Assembly: GCA_964469905.1 (NCBI GenBank)
Contig: CAYXZW010000001.1
Span: 1-64,000, forward strand
Reading direction: 5' to 3'
Origin: MVRV01 sp964469905
GTDB taxonomy: Bacteria; Desulfobacterota; Syntrophia; Syntrophales; Smithellaceae
DNA length: 64,000 bases
How positions within the stretch are numbered: position 1 is the stretch's first letter; every line of letters starts with the position of its first letter. Position numbers and translations under genes: made by a program. This document shows, in pieces, positions 17,071-25,984 of this stretch. The notes below the pieces were generated by a model, which worked only from the letters and a program-made list of their open reading frames with translations, searched no databases and had not been told where the DNA came from.

Positions 17071-18646
17071 TTCTAATTTGCATTCCAGCGGCACCTTTGT
17101 TGGCGAAGCCTGCCCCGGCGCAGGCCGGGGTCGTCTTCCTCAGTGTATCAAGAGTACACCTGCGTCGCCTCCTCCTAGCCGCCGCGGTGTCATCTTGAAT
17201 GCAAAATGGAATAAATATGGAATATTTTTCCTGATAGGTTTTTTTACGTTAGTTCGCCTTATTGTCGCGCCTTTTTTCGGGCTGGGTGTGGACGAAGCTC
17301 ATTATGTCTTATACGGGAAATATCTGGATTTCAGTTATGTTGATCATCCGCCGCTGGTTGGTTGGGTTCATGCGCTGATCTTCTATCTTCTGGGGACAAA
17401 TGAATTATTGGCCCGTCTCCCGGCTATTTTAATTTTTGCCGCAACATCTTATTGTGCCTACATCTTCCTGCTGCGCATCACGGAGTCGGTGAAGATGTCG
17501 TTGATTGCCGTACTGGCTTTGAATTGTTCATTTATGCTCAATGCCCTGGGATTAATGCTGCTTCCCGATTCTCTCTTGTTGCTGTTGGTTTTTTTACTGA
17601 TTTTCATTGCCGAAAGAATTTCCCGGGAAAACAAGCCCCGGGACTATATATTACTCGGGATTATCTTGGGGTTGATGGGGCTTAGCAAATATACAGCCAT
17701 CTTGCTGGTGCCGCCTTTAATAATCTTTTTCCTCATCAAGAAAAGATACGATATTGTTTTTTCACCCTATATGTTCGGTGCGGCGCTGATTGCGCTCATC
17801 ATGATTAGTCCGGTGCTATACTGGAACTATACACACGAGTTCATCAGCTTCCGGTATCAGAGCGGCCACGTATTAGGAACATTTGCCGCTAGTGCTAAAA
17901 ACTTCCTGGCCTCGCTTATCGCGCAATTTGGCGCTTACAGCCCGTTTTTATTTTTAATTGCCTTTTACGGTTTTATTCGATCATGGCGCGCAAATAATGA
18001 TTATCTGCGGTTGGCCGTTCTTTTCGCCGGTACGATTATGATTTTTTTTCTTTTAACTTCCTTATCCGAGCGAACTTTGCCGCACTGGACTGCTATTTTT
18101 TATCTGCTCTTTATACCAATCGGGGCTTATAATTTATTTATATCTTCCCAAAAATGGAAAAAGAACTTCCTCTATTTTTCTATCGGTTTCAGTTTGGTTC
18201 TGACATTATTTGCCTATACGGAACTGGCTGCAAAAATTTTAACCCTTCCTGATTACAAGTCACCTTTTCGCGATATTTATGGATTTACCACGATAGCCCG
18301 CGAAGCAGATGTGCTTTTGCAGAAAAATACGTCGGCAAAATTCAAGGCCATAGCAGTCAGCAACTGGACCATGGGCAGTCGGACAATGTATTACAGCTTG
18401 CCTTACCGGAATAAAGTGTTTGTTATTGATGATCGACAGGACCAATTTGATGTCTGGCAGAAAAATGCGCCGCGGGGTTATGATCTTCTTTTTCTCAATA
18501 CCCATTTTCATGAATTAAATATTGAAAAATACGCCCGTTGTGATCGTGTCGAAGTGGCGGGGAAAACAGATATAAAGCTCAATGGCGCGAAAGTGGATAC
18601 AGTCGAATATATCTGGTGCCATAATTATCAGGGAGTCAGGCCGTGA
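17057..18646 (+). CDS. GT39-family membrane glycosyltransferase with a repeat-encoded N-terminal extension
   Basis: 529 residues. After an unusual polar N-terminus of about 50 residues comes a polytopic GT39/PMT-type protein: a first span near 54-72, then GVDEAHYVLYGKYLDFSYVDHPP, which holds the acidic residue of the catalytic loop, and many further spans. Members move a sugar from a polyprenyl-phosphate carrier to lipid A, protein or another acceptor. The start at 17057 overlaps the GT9 gene by 14 bases and has a GAGAAG site. A TTG at 17195 would remove the extension but has no good ribosome-binding site. Codons 8-50 come from a palindromic element. The acceptor is unknown. Confidence 0.75.
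   Translation: MLKDNSNLHSSGTFVGEACPGAGRGRLPQCIKSTPASPPPSRRGVILNAKWNKYGIFFLIGFFTLVRLIVAPFFGLGVDEAHYVLYGKYLDFSYVDHPPLVGWVHALIFYLLGTNELLARLPAILIFAATSYCAYIFLLRITESVKMSLIAVLALNCSFMLNALGLMLLPDSLLLLLVFLLIFIAERISRENKPRDYILLGIILGLMGLSKYTAILLVPPLIIFFLIKKRYDIVFSPYMFGAALIALIMISPVLYWNYTHEFISFRYQSGHVLGTFAASAKNFLASLIAQFGAYSPFLFLIAFYGFIRSWRANNDYLRLAVLFAGTIMIFFLLTSLSERTLPHWTAIFYLLFIPIGAYNLFISSQKWKKNFLYFSIGFSLVLTLFAYTELAAKILTLPDYKSPFRDIYGFTTIAREADVLLQKNTSAKFKAIAVSNWTMGSRTMYYSLPYRNKVFVIDDRQDQFDVWQKNAPRGYDLLFLNTHFHELNIEKYARCDRVEVAGKTDIKLNGAKVDTVEYIWCHNYQGVRP
17077..17205. repeat. palindromic element lying in frame at the 5' end of the GT39 gene
   Basis: Inverted ends TTTGCATTC-(6)-GCACC (from 17077) and GGTGT-(5)-GAATGCAAA (to 17205) enclose a GC-rich hairpin CCCCGGC/GCCGGGG (17113-17119, 17124-17130) and a short CAGTGTATC-AAGAGTACAC stretch. 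The 129 bases equal 43 codons with no stop in the GT39 frame. The architecture resembles the elements at 11.6 and 62.2 kb. Confidence 0.65.
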
Positions 18647-19266
18647 AAAAAAGATGGATTGCTGCCATTGTCCTTCTTATATGCTTTGTGCTGGCGGCAT
18701 TGTCATATAACTACTGGGATATTCCCCTGGCTTATTATTGCCGGGCATTGAGCCAGCCTGTCCTGAATATCGCCCAAATCGTTACAATTGCCGGCGAATC
18801 ACAATGGTATTATTATTTACTTGTACCTGCATATCTGGTTTTACGCTTTATCCGGAAAAATCAGTTATGGTCGCAGAGGATTTTATTTTTTTTCGTATCA
18901 ATATCGGCCTCAGGATTGTTGAGTTCGTTAATTAAGTGGCTGGCGGGGAGAAACAGGCCGATGAATCTGTTTAATAGCGGACAGTTTGGCTTTGATTTTT
19001 TTCGGACGATACACGAATCAACGTCTTTTCCTTCCGGTCACACGGTTACTGCTTTTAGCCTGGCTGCCGCTGTCAGCATTCTCTTTCCACGGTTCCGCAT
19101 TCCTGCTTTTGCTGCCGCTGTGGCCATAGGAATGAGCAGGATTATGATAACTGCACATTATTTGAGCGATGTATTGGCCGGAGCGGGAATCGGCATATTA
19201 TGCACGCTTGCGGTCAAATACTATTTTGATCGATATAATGTAAATCTCGCTCGCAAAGGGTATTAA
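18643..19266 (+). CDS. PAP2-family membrane phosphatase
   Basis: 207 residues with about five or six membrane spans and the complete three-part phosphatase signature: KWLAGRNRP (K-x6-RP), PSGH, and SRIMITAHYLSD (SR-x5-H-x3-D). Relatives include undecaprenyl-diphosphate phosphatases and the lipid A phosphatases LpxE/LpxF. Set in an LPS modification operon, it may dephosphorylate lipid A or recycle the lipid carrier. It starts with GTG, overlapping the previous stop as GTGA, and ends directly at the ATG of arnT. Confidence 0.88.
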   Translation: MKKRWIAAIVLLICFVLAALSYNYWDIPLAYYCRALSQPVLNIAQIVTIAGESQWYYYLLVPAYLVLRFIRKNQLWSQRILFFFVSISASGLLSSLIKWLAGRNRPMNLFNSGQFGFDFFRTIHESTSFPSGHTVTAFSLAAAVSILFPRFRIPAFAAAVAIGMSRIMITAHYLSDVLAGAGIGILCTLAVKYYFDRYNVNLARKGY

Positions 19267-20937
19267 ATGCAAAAAAAATACATCTTATTTTTGATACCCC
19301 TGATTCTTTACATCGGCCTGCTTTCCCTTATGCCGCAAATGGAACCGGATGAGGCCCGTTATAGTTTAATTGCCAGTGCCATGAATGAATCCGGCAATTA
19401 CATAACACCGCACATAAAAAGTACGATATATCTGGAAAAGCCACCTCTTGTTTCCTGGGCTACGGCCATTTCCTTTAAAATATTCGGGGAAAATGATTTT
19501 TCGGCGCGCTTGTTTGCGGCTATCTGCGCCTGGGGCTGTATCCTGCTTGTCTATTTCATAGGCTCTCATTTCCGCGATGAAAAGACGGGGCTATACGCCG
19601 CCGCCATCCTGACGGTTTCCTGCTATCATTTTTTTCTGGGCCGGATCAATATTCTGGATATGCCTTTGACTTTTTTTATCTGTCTGGCCATCTGGCTGGG
19701 TTATCTGGCTTTAAAGCAGCAAAATAAAAAACATCTTTTTTATTTGTTTTATTTTGTCTGTGCCCTGGCCTTTTTAACCAAAGGCATTATCGGTGTGGTC
19801 TTTCCGTTTGGAATTCTGATTATCTGGCTAATTTGGACAGCCCAGTGGCGCAAAATATTTCGGTTCTTTTCACCGGTCGGCATTTTAATTTTTATAATTG
19901 CTGTTTCTCCCTGGCTGATTCTGGCACAGAAGGAAAATTCCGATTTTCTGTGGTTTTTCTTTGTAAGGGAGCATTTCCTGCGCTTCACAACGAAAATGCA
20001 CGGCAAGACAGAGCCTTTTTATTTCTACCTGCCCATACTGATTGGCGGTGTCCTGCCCTGGGCGGTTTATTTAATTCAAGCCTGGAAAAACAAATATGTT
20101 ACCGAATCATTATTTCGGAAAGATGACAATAAACTGCTGCTGGTCTGGCTTTTATTGATTTTTATTTTTTTTACAATTTCTTCATCCAAGCTGCCGACCT
20201 ATATTGCCCCCATGTTCCTGCCGATTGCGCTTTTTGCCGGTTGTATCTTCCGGAAATATGAGGAAAATATTGCATCTGAAGGCTTGGGGCAGGGGAGGAT
20301 ATTTTTTCGTGTGATGGTAATAATCCAATCGCTGATTCTAATTATTGCCTTGTTCCTGCCGCCCATATTTCAGCAATATTCCGATGCGGAAAAAGGATTG
20401 GTTATTATGATTTCCGGTTACTGGTGGCTTTATATATTCCTGCCGGTAACGGCTTTAATATTGATGACATTTTTGCCGGATTTGATTGTCCGCAGGTACC
20501 GGAAGGGGTGGTTTTTTACCATCTACATGCTTGCGGCTTTGTTTTTGGGCAGCATCCTTTTTGCGGCCAATGATTTTCTGGCGCCTTATCGCAGTGCCAA
20601 AGTGGCGAAGCAGGCTATTTCCCGATATTTGCCGGCGGGACGTGATTTATATCAGTACCGCGTCAATTTTTATGGTATAGATTTTTACAACAAAATTCGC
20701 ACCCCTATTGTCGAGGATTTCGGTGAACTGTCCGAAGGAATAGTCAAGCTTGCGCCGGAAGAAAAAAAGCGCTATTTTCTGTCGCCAAGTGAATTTTTTG
20801 AATTATGCGGAGAGAAAAAAGATATCTATTGTATTACGCAACATCAGCAAAGGTTGAAAGAGATCAGAACAAAAATGCCCAAAACCCAAATCCTCTGGGA
20901 AAACGGGGCTTTTTATCTTTTGCATATTAGGAATTAG
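19267..20937 (+). CDS. arnT: lipid A 4-amino-4-deoxy-L-arabinosyltransferase (ArnT-like, GT39)
   Basis: 556 residues, about 12-13 membrane spans in the N-terminal two thirds and a soluble C-terminal periplasmic part. The first periplasmic loop shows the ArnT pattern EPDEARYSLIASAMNESGNY followed by EKPPLVSW, with the catalytic acidic residues. ArnT moves L-Ara4N from undecaprenyl phosphate to lipid A phosphate, lowering surface charge. The ATG directly follows the PAP2 stop codon. Placement before arnB-C-A-D supports the call; in E. coli arnT comes after arnD. Confidence 0.85.
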   Translation: MQKKYILFLIPLILYIGLLSLMPQMEPDEARYSLIASAMNESGNYITPHIKSTIYLEKPPLVSWATAISFKIFGENDFSARLFAAICAWGCILLVYFIGSHFRDEKTGLYAAAILTVSCYHFFLGRINILDMPLTFFICLAIWLGYLALKQQNKKHLFYLFYFVCALAFLTKGIIGVVFPFGILIIWLIWTAQWRKIFRFFSPVGILIFIIAVSPWLILAQKENSDFLWFFFVREHFLRFTTKMHGKTEPFYFYLPILIGGVLPWAVYLIQAWKNKYVTESLFRKDDNKLLLVWLLLIFIFFTISSSKLPTYIAPMFLPIALFAGCIFRKYEENIASEGLGQGRIFFRVMVIIQSLILIIALFLPPIFQQYSDAEKGLVIMISGYWWLYIFLPVTALILMTFLPDLIVRRYRKGWFFTIYMLAALFLGSILFAANDFLAPYRSAKVAKQAISRYLPAGRDLYQYRVNFYGIDFYNKIRTPIVEDFGELSEGIVKLAPEEKKRYFLSPSEFFELCGEKKDIYCITQHQQRLKEIRTKMPKTQILWENGAFYLLHIRN

Positions 20938-20952
20938 CAACAAGGAGTAAAA

Positions 20953-22107
20953 TTGAAGATTCGAGACGAATTTTTACCATTCAGCCGGCCATCTATCGGG
21001 GAGGCCGAAATCAATAAAGTAGTGACTTGTCTGAAATCCGGCTGGATTACGACGGGTGCGCAAGCAAAAGAATTCGAAGATAAATTCTGTGCCTTGACTT
21101 CCGCAAAACAGGCCATAGCATTGAACTCGGCGACAGCGGGCATGCACATAACCTTATCCGCGTTGAATATCGGGGAAGGCGATGAAATTATCACACCTTC
21201 ACTGACATTTGCTTCTACTGTCAATATGATTGTTTTGCGGGGGGCAACTCCGGTCTTTGTTGATGTTGATTATGGCACTTTGAACATAAATGCCCGATTG
21301 ATTGAAGAGGCGATTACGCCCCGGACAAAGGCGATTATCCCGGTGCATTTTGCCGGCGCACCGGCGGATATGGATAAGATTAATCAATTGGCTGCCAAGT
21401 ATAATCTGGTCGTAATTGAAGATGCCGCTCATGCTGTGGGTACTTATTATAAAGGCATACACGCGGGCGGTTTCGGGAATCCTGCCATTTTTTCTTTTCA
21501 TCCGATAAAAAACATTACCACCGGTGAAGGTGGCATGATTACACTCAGCGATCCGGTTTTGGAGAAAAAAATACGTCTGTTGAGATTCCACGGCATTGAG
21601 CGCGATGCCTGGAAAAGATATGGCAAGGGGGGAAACCCGGTCTATGATATCGCTGAACCGGGCTATAAATATAACTTGCCTGACTTACTGGCGGCTCTGG
21701 GACTGGCGCAATTGGAGCGCTTAGAAGAGTTAAACCGGAGGCGCTCGCAGTTGGCAAAGCTTTATAAAGAAGGGCTTGCGGGGATTTCCGGCATTGATTT
21801 GCCGCAGATTCCGGACTATGAACATACGCATACCTGGCATTTATATATCATCAAGGTATGGGCATTGGAGCGGGATGAATTGATGAATAAGCTTGCCGAC
21901 TATAATATCGGTTATGGATTACATTTTCCCCCGGCTCATTTATTGAAGTATGTTCAGGAAAAACATTCCGCTGAGATTGGCCCGCTTCCGGAAACCGAAC
22001 GGGCGGCAGATAAAATCATCTCATTGCCGTTATTTCCGGATATGCAGGATGTTGATGTCCAATATGTTTGTGAAGCAATAAAGGAGATTGTTAATCATGG
22101 CCGATAA
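20953..22107 (+). CDS. arnB: UDP-4-amino-4-deoxy-L-arabinose aminotransferase
   Basis: 384 residues of the DegT/DnrJ/EryC1 PLP family. The N-terminus (FLPFSRPSIGEAE, then LKSGWITTG) is that of ArnB. The PLP Lys is in FHPIKNITTGEGG, preceded by the VIEDAAHAVGT segment. It transaminates the UDP-4-keto-pentose made by the ArnA decarboxylase. The start is a TTG with a GGAG site eight bases upstream. The end overlaps arnC by 11 bases. Confidence 0.94.
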   Translation: MKIRDEFLPFSRPSIGEAEINKVVTCLKSGWITTGAQAKEFEDKFCALTSAKQAIALNSATAGMHITLSALNIGEGDEIITPSLTFASTVNMIVLRGATPVFVDVDYGTLNINARLIEEAITPRTKAIIPVHFAGAPADMDKINQLAAKYNLVVIEDAAHAVGTYYKGIHAGGFGNPAIFSFHPIKNITTGEGGMITLSDPVLEKKIRLLRFHGIERDAWKRYGKGGNPVYDIAEPGYKYNLPDLLAALGLAQLERLEELNRRRSQLAKLYKEGLAGISGIDLPQIPDYEHTHTWHLYIIKVWALERDELMNKLADYNIGYGLHFPPAHLLKYVQEKHSAEIGPLPETERAADKIISLPLFPDMQDVDVQYVCEAIKEIVNHGR

Positions 22108-23047
22108 TGTTCAGGTGTCTGTTGTCATTCCGGTTTATAATGAAGAAAAAAACCTGACGATGTTGCGGGACAGGCTTTTGCCGGTAATGCAGGGATCAGG
22201 AAAAAGTTTTGAAATCATATTCATTGACGACGGCAGCCAGGATAATTCCCTCGTGATCCTGCAGGAATTCACCGAGGATAAGAATATCAAAGTGGTGGAA
22301 TTAACGAAAAATTATGGACAGCATGCAGCTATAATGGCCGGCTTTTCGGTATGTTGCGGCAATGTTGTTGTCACTATGGATGCTGATTTGCAGAATCCGC
22401 CGGAAGAAATACCAAAACTGATAAAAGTCATGGAAGAGGGTAATTATGATGTTGTCGGCACTATTCGCAAAGGCCGCCAGGATTCTTTTCTGCGAATCCT
22501 GCCTTCCAAAATAATCAACATGGTGGCAAGAAAAATTACCGGCGTGGGAATGCATGACTGGGGATGCATGCTGCGTGCTTATCGCCGTGAGGTAGTGGAG
22601 CGGATGATCCAGTGCCACGAACACGCAACTTTTATTCCTGCGCTGGCGACGGTGTTCGGTAAGCGGACAACGGAAATAGAAGTAAGTCATGAAGAAAGAT
22701 ATGGCGGCAAATCCAACTATCCTCTGCGGAAATTAGTTAATCTTCAATTTGATCTGGTGGCGTCATTTTCCGATTTTCCGATTAAATTAATTATGTACGG
22801 TGGAATTGCCTTGTCCTTTTTAGGCGTATGCTTCGGCATTGTCCTGGCAGTTGCCCGTTTGGCCTATGGTGCTGTCTGGGCGGCCGAAGGTGTGTTTACA
22901 CTTTTTGCCATTTTATTCGTATTTGTCGGGCTGCAGTTTTTTGCCTTAGGAGTGCTGGGCGAATATATCGGCCGGATATATTTAGAAGTACGCAAGCGTC
23001 CGGAATATGTAATTGAAGACATTTATTCGGCGAAAGGAAAAGAATAA
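22097..23047 (+). CDS. arnC: undecaprenyl-phosphate 4-deoxy-4-formamido-L-arabinose transferase
   Basis: 316 residues, GT2 family. The catalytic domain (about 5-220) shows VSVVIPVYNEEKNL, IFIDDGSQDNS and MDADLQNPPEEIP; two C-terminal membrane spans (about 232-258 and 268-295) anchor it, as in ArnC and polyprenyl-phosphate sugar transferases. It loads the formylated sugar on undecaprenyl phosphate. ATG at 22097 with an AAGGAG site inside the arnB end. Confidence 0.92.
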   Translation: MADNVQVSVVIPVYNEEKNLTMLRDRLLPVMQGSGKSFEIIFIDDGSQDNSLVILQEFTEDKNIKVVELTKNYGQHAAIMAGFSVCCGNVVVTMDADLQNPPEEIPKLIKVMEEGNYDVVGTIRKGRQDSFLRILPSKIINMVARKITGVGMHDWGCMLRAYRREVVERMIQCHEHATFIPALATVFGKRTTEIEVSHEERYGGKSNYPLRKLVNLQFDLVASFSDFPIKLIMYGGIALSFLGVCFGIVLAVARLAYGAVWAAEGVFTLFAILFVFVGLQFFALGVLGEYIGRIYLEVRKRPEYVIEDIYSAKGKE

Positions 23048-23049
23048 GA

Positions 23050-23970
23050 TTGAAAGCAGTTGTCTTTGCCTACTCCAATATGGGCATCGCCGGATTGGAA
23101 GCGCTGGCCCGAAATGATTATCATATTGCCGCTGTGTTCACTTCTGCAGATGATCCGCAGGAAAATTGCTGGTTTGAATCGGTGAAACAATGGGCAAACC
23201 AGAGGAATATTCCCGTGTACACCGAGGAGAATATTAATTCCCCGGAGTGGATAGAGAAAATAAGAGAACTGCGACCGGATGTAATATTTTCCTTCTATTA
23301 CCGGAAAATGATCGTAAGCAAGATTCTGGCTATTCCGCAGATCGGAGCTTTTAATTTACACGGTTCTCTGCTGCCACGTTATCGAGGCCGTTGTCCGGTA
23401 AACTGGGTTATAATCAATGGTGAAAAGCAAACGGGCGTTACATTGCATTACATGATCGATAAACCGGATGCCGGCGATATAGTCGGGCAAAAAGAAGTGG
23501 TGATTGATTTCGCAGATACCGCTAAAACTTTGTACGATAAATTGTGTAATGCCGCAGCATTGTTACTCGATGAGTTGCTGCCCCTAATAAAGATCGGCGA
23601 AATTCCCCGCAACAAACAGAATTTAGCGGCGGGAAGTTATTTTGGCGGCAGAAAGCCGGAAGATGGTCGTATTGACTGGAATAAATCAGCTGATGAGATT
23701 TATAACTTGATTCGTGCCGTCACTGAACCATATCCCGGTGCGCAGGCCATTTTAGAAGACAATGAAAAAATTATTATCTGGTGGGCGCAGCCGGCCGAAG
23801 GTTCCAACAACCAGACTCCGGGTACTGTAAATATTATCCGTGAAGAAGTTCTTGTACAAACCGCTAAAAATGCTGTAAAACTCGAGCATATTGAAGTAGC
23901 AGGAAAACATATTTGCGGCCGTGAGATCGCCAATTATTTTAGAGACGGGAAGGTAAGCAGGTTAAAATGA
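23050..23970 (+). CDS. arnA: UDP-L-Ara4N formyltransferase (stand-alone ArnA N-domain)
   Basis: 306 residues. Matches the formyltransferase half of ArnA: catalytic Asn-x-His in FNLHGSLLPRYRG (near residues 99-101) and the Asp in DKPDAGDIVG, followed by a C-terminal OB-like domain (about 205-300). In E. coli this domain is fused to the decarboxylase; here the two are separate genes overlapping by ATGA. It transfers formyl from 10-formyl-tetrahydrofolate to UDP-L-Ara4N. TTG start. Confidence 0.92.
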   Translation: MKAVVFAYSNMGIAGLEALARNDYHIAAVFTSADDPQENCWFESVKQWANQRNIPVYTEENINSPEWIEKIRELRPDVIFSFYYRKMIVSKILAIPQIGAFNLHGSLLPRYRGRCPVNWVIINGEKQTGVTLHYMIDKPDAGDIVGQKEVVIDFADTAKTLYDKLCNAAALLLDELLPLIKIGEIPRNKQNLAAGSYFGGRKPEDGRIDWNKSADEIYNLIRAVTEPYPGAQAILEDNEKIIIWWAQPAEGSNNQTPGTVNIIREEVLVQTAKNAVKLEHIEVAGKHICGREIANYFRDGKVSRLK

Positions 23971-25001
23971 AAATATTAATACTAGGTGTAAACGGATTTA
24001 TCGGACATCATCTGATTAATCGAATACTTGCGGAAAAAAAAGACTGGACAGTTTACGGAATGGATCTGGGTTCCGACCGCTTAGGTAATGCCCTTCATGA
24101 TCCTCGTTTTCATTTTGTGGAAGGCGATATCGGCATCAACAAAGAATGGATCGAGTTGCAGATCAAAAAGTGCGATGTGGTCATCCCGCTGGTGGCCATT
24201 GCCACTCCGAAAATGTACGTCGAAGACCCGATTGCCGTTTATAATCTTGATTTTGAAATGAACGTCAACATCATCAAGCAATGCGTAAAATATCATAAGA
24301 GGGTTGTTTTTCCTTCGACATCGGAAGTATATGGCGCTTGCAGCGATCCGGAATTTACGGAAGATGAAAGTTATCTGGTTGTCGGTCCCATCCAAAAAGA
24401 GCGCTGGATTTATTCTTGCTGCAAACAGTTGATGGATCGGGTGATCTATGGGTACGGAACCCGCGGACATCTGGAATTTACTCTTTTTCGCCCTTTTAAC
24501 TGGGTTGGTCCGCGTCTGGATTCGCTCTATGCCGCCAAAGAAGGAAGTTCGCGAGTGGTTACCCAGTTCATTGCCGAATTGCTGATGCGCCGTCCGATCA
24601 ATCTGGTTGACGGTGGGATGCAGAAAAGATGTTTTACGTATGTCGATGACGGTATCTCCGCCTTAATGAAAATTCTGGAAAACAAAGATGATGTCTGCAA
24701 AAACCAGATTATCAATATCGGGAATCCCGATAATGAATGCTCGGTGAAGGAATTAGCCGATATATTAAAAGAACTGTTTATGAAGCATCCGGATCATATC
24801 AATGACAAAATTTATTCCGAGATTGTGGATATTTCTGCCGATAGCTACTACGGCAAGGGTTATCAGGATATCTACACCCGCAAACCGAGCATTGAAAAAG
24901 CAAAAAAACTGTTGCAGTGGGAACCGAAAATAGGCCTGGAAGAGTCAATGCGGTTGACTCTCAATTCGTTTCTGGAAGAAAACAAAGATGTAAGTATATA
25001 A
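23967..25001 (+). CDS. arnA: UDP-glucuronate decarboxylase (stand-alone ArnA C-domain)
   Basis: 344 residues, extended SDR fold: NAD motif GVNGFIG (7-13), the ArnA-type FPSTSEVYGAC with the Ser-Glu pair, the catalytic Tyr-x-x-x-Lys in YSCCK, and GGMQKRCFTYVDD with the Arg that in ArnA supports decarboxylation. It oxidises and decarboxylates UDP-glucuronate to the UDP-4-keto-pentose. UDP-glucose dehydrogenase, which makes the substrate, is not in the window. Translationally coupled to the formyltransferase gene. Confidence 0.93.
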   Translation: MKILILGVNGFIGHHLINRILAEKKDWTVYGMDLGSDRLGNALHDPRFHFVEGDIGINKEWIELQIKKCDVVIPLVAIATPKMYVEDPIAVYNLDFEMNVNIIKQCVKYHKRVVFPSTSEVYGACSDPEFTEDESYLVVGPIQKERWIYSCCKQLMDRVIYGYGTRGHLEFTLFRPFNWVGPRLDSLYAAKEGSSRVVTQFIAELLMRRPINLVDGGMQKRCFTYVDDGISALMKILENKDDVCKNQIINIGNPDNECSVKELADILKELFMKHPDHINDKIYSEIVDISADSYYGKGYQDIYTRKPSIEKAKKLLQWEPKIGLEESMRLTLNSFLEENKDVSI

Positions 25002-25005
25002 TCAA

Positions 25006-25863
25006 ATGGGCATGCTCGGATTAAAAATTGATGTCGATACCTATGAAGGCATGAAACAGGGTGTGCCCCGTCTTTTACAAACATTAAAGGAATTTCAGGT
25101 AAAAGGCACATTCTTTCTCTCCATCGGACCGGACAATTCAGGACGAGCTGTTCTGCAGTTAATAAAAAATCCGCTTTTCCTCAAAAAAATGATGCGGACC
25201 AATGCCGCAGGTCTTTATGGCTGGAAGACAGCTTTATATGGTACTTTGCTTCCGGCGCCGAGAATTGCGCTGTCTTTTCCTGATATGGTAAGTGCGATAA
25301 TTGCCGACGGGCATGAAGTTCAGTTTCACGCCTGGGATCACCGCCGCTGGCAGGACGAACTGGCTTCCAAATCCCCGGGGTGGATTCGCGAGTGGTTCAG
25401 CCGGGGCATTGAATCTTTTACAGAACTGACGGGGTACAAACCCGACGCATTTGGCGCACCTTCCTGGTTGATTGATGATCGGGTATTGGCAATAGTTAAT
25501 GAATATAAATTCGCTTATATCAGCTGCACCCGAGCGAAAGCACCGTTTATTCACGAAATCGCTAATGTTTTAGAAATACCTTCCGATCTGCCCTGCTTTG
25601 AAGAATTGGCTGCACAAAAAGACGTGGCCATAATTACTGATTTAATTAAGGATGACGGCATCCATGTTCTGCCGGTGCATGCCGAAGTTGAAGGCGGAAT
25701 CTATAACGATAAATTCCGGATGCTTCTCCAGAATGCCATAGCTTTGGGTAATAATGTAGTGCCGTTAAGAGAAATTAAAAACAAGCTGGTGCTGCAAGAT
25801 GTTCCGGTGCGCCGCTACAAAATGGAATTACTTCCCGGCCGCCATTCCGCCTGCGCCGTATAG
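25006..25863 (+). CDS. arnD: undecaprenyl-phosphate-L-Ara4FN deformylase
   Basis: 285 residues, NodB-type polysaccharide deacetylase fold: LKIDVDTYEG with the metal-binding Asp, GHEVQFHAWDH with the His pair, and VLPVHAEVEGG near the end. ArnD removes the formyl group before ArnT acts. Last gene of the operon, starting four bases after the decarboxylase stop. A second ATG two codons in is an alternative start. No arnE/arnF flippase genes follow. Confidence 0.92.
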   Translation: MGMLGLKIDVDTYEGMKQGVPRLLQTLKEFQVKGTFFLSIGPDNSGRAVLQLIKNPLFLKKMMRTNAAGLYGWKTALYGTLLPAPRIALSFPDMVSAIIADGHEVQFHAWDHRRWQDELASKSPGWIREWFSRGIESFTELTGYKPDAFGAPSWLIDDRVLAIVNEYKFAYISCTRAKAPFIHEIANVLEIPSDLPCFEELAAQKDVAIITDLIKDDGIHVLPVHAEVEGGIYNDKFRMLLQNAIALGNNVVPLREIKNKLVLQDVPVRRYKMELLPGRHSACAV

Positions 25864-25918
25864 ATAAATATTTTCAGTAATCCGCAAAGAGAAAAGAAGA
25901 TATTGAGGCCATAAAAGA

Positions 25919-25952
25919 ATACCGGTTCAATCCAAAAAGATTGAACCGGTAT
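25919..25952. terminator. perfect bidirectional hairpin between arnD and the chemoreceptor gene
   Basis: ATACCGGTTCAATC (25919-25932), loop CAAAAA, and its exact complement (25939-25952) form a 14-base-pair stem. It lies between converging genes. T-runs are short on both sides, so intrinsic termination is likely but not textbook. Confidence 0.7.
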
Positions 25953-25984
25953 ATATGCATAGTGAGCTGATAGAACAGCAGGAA

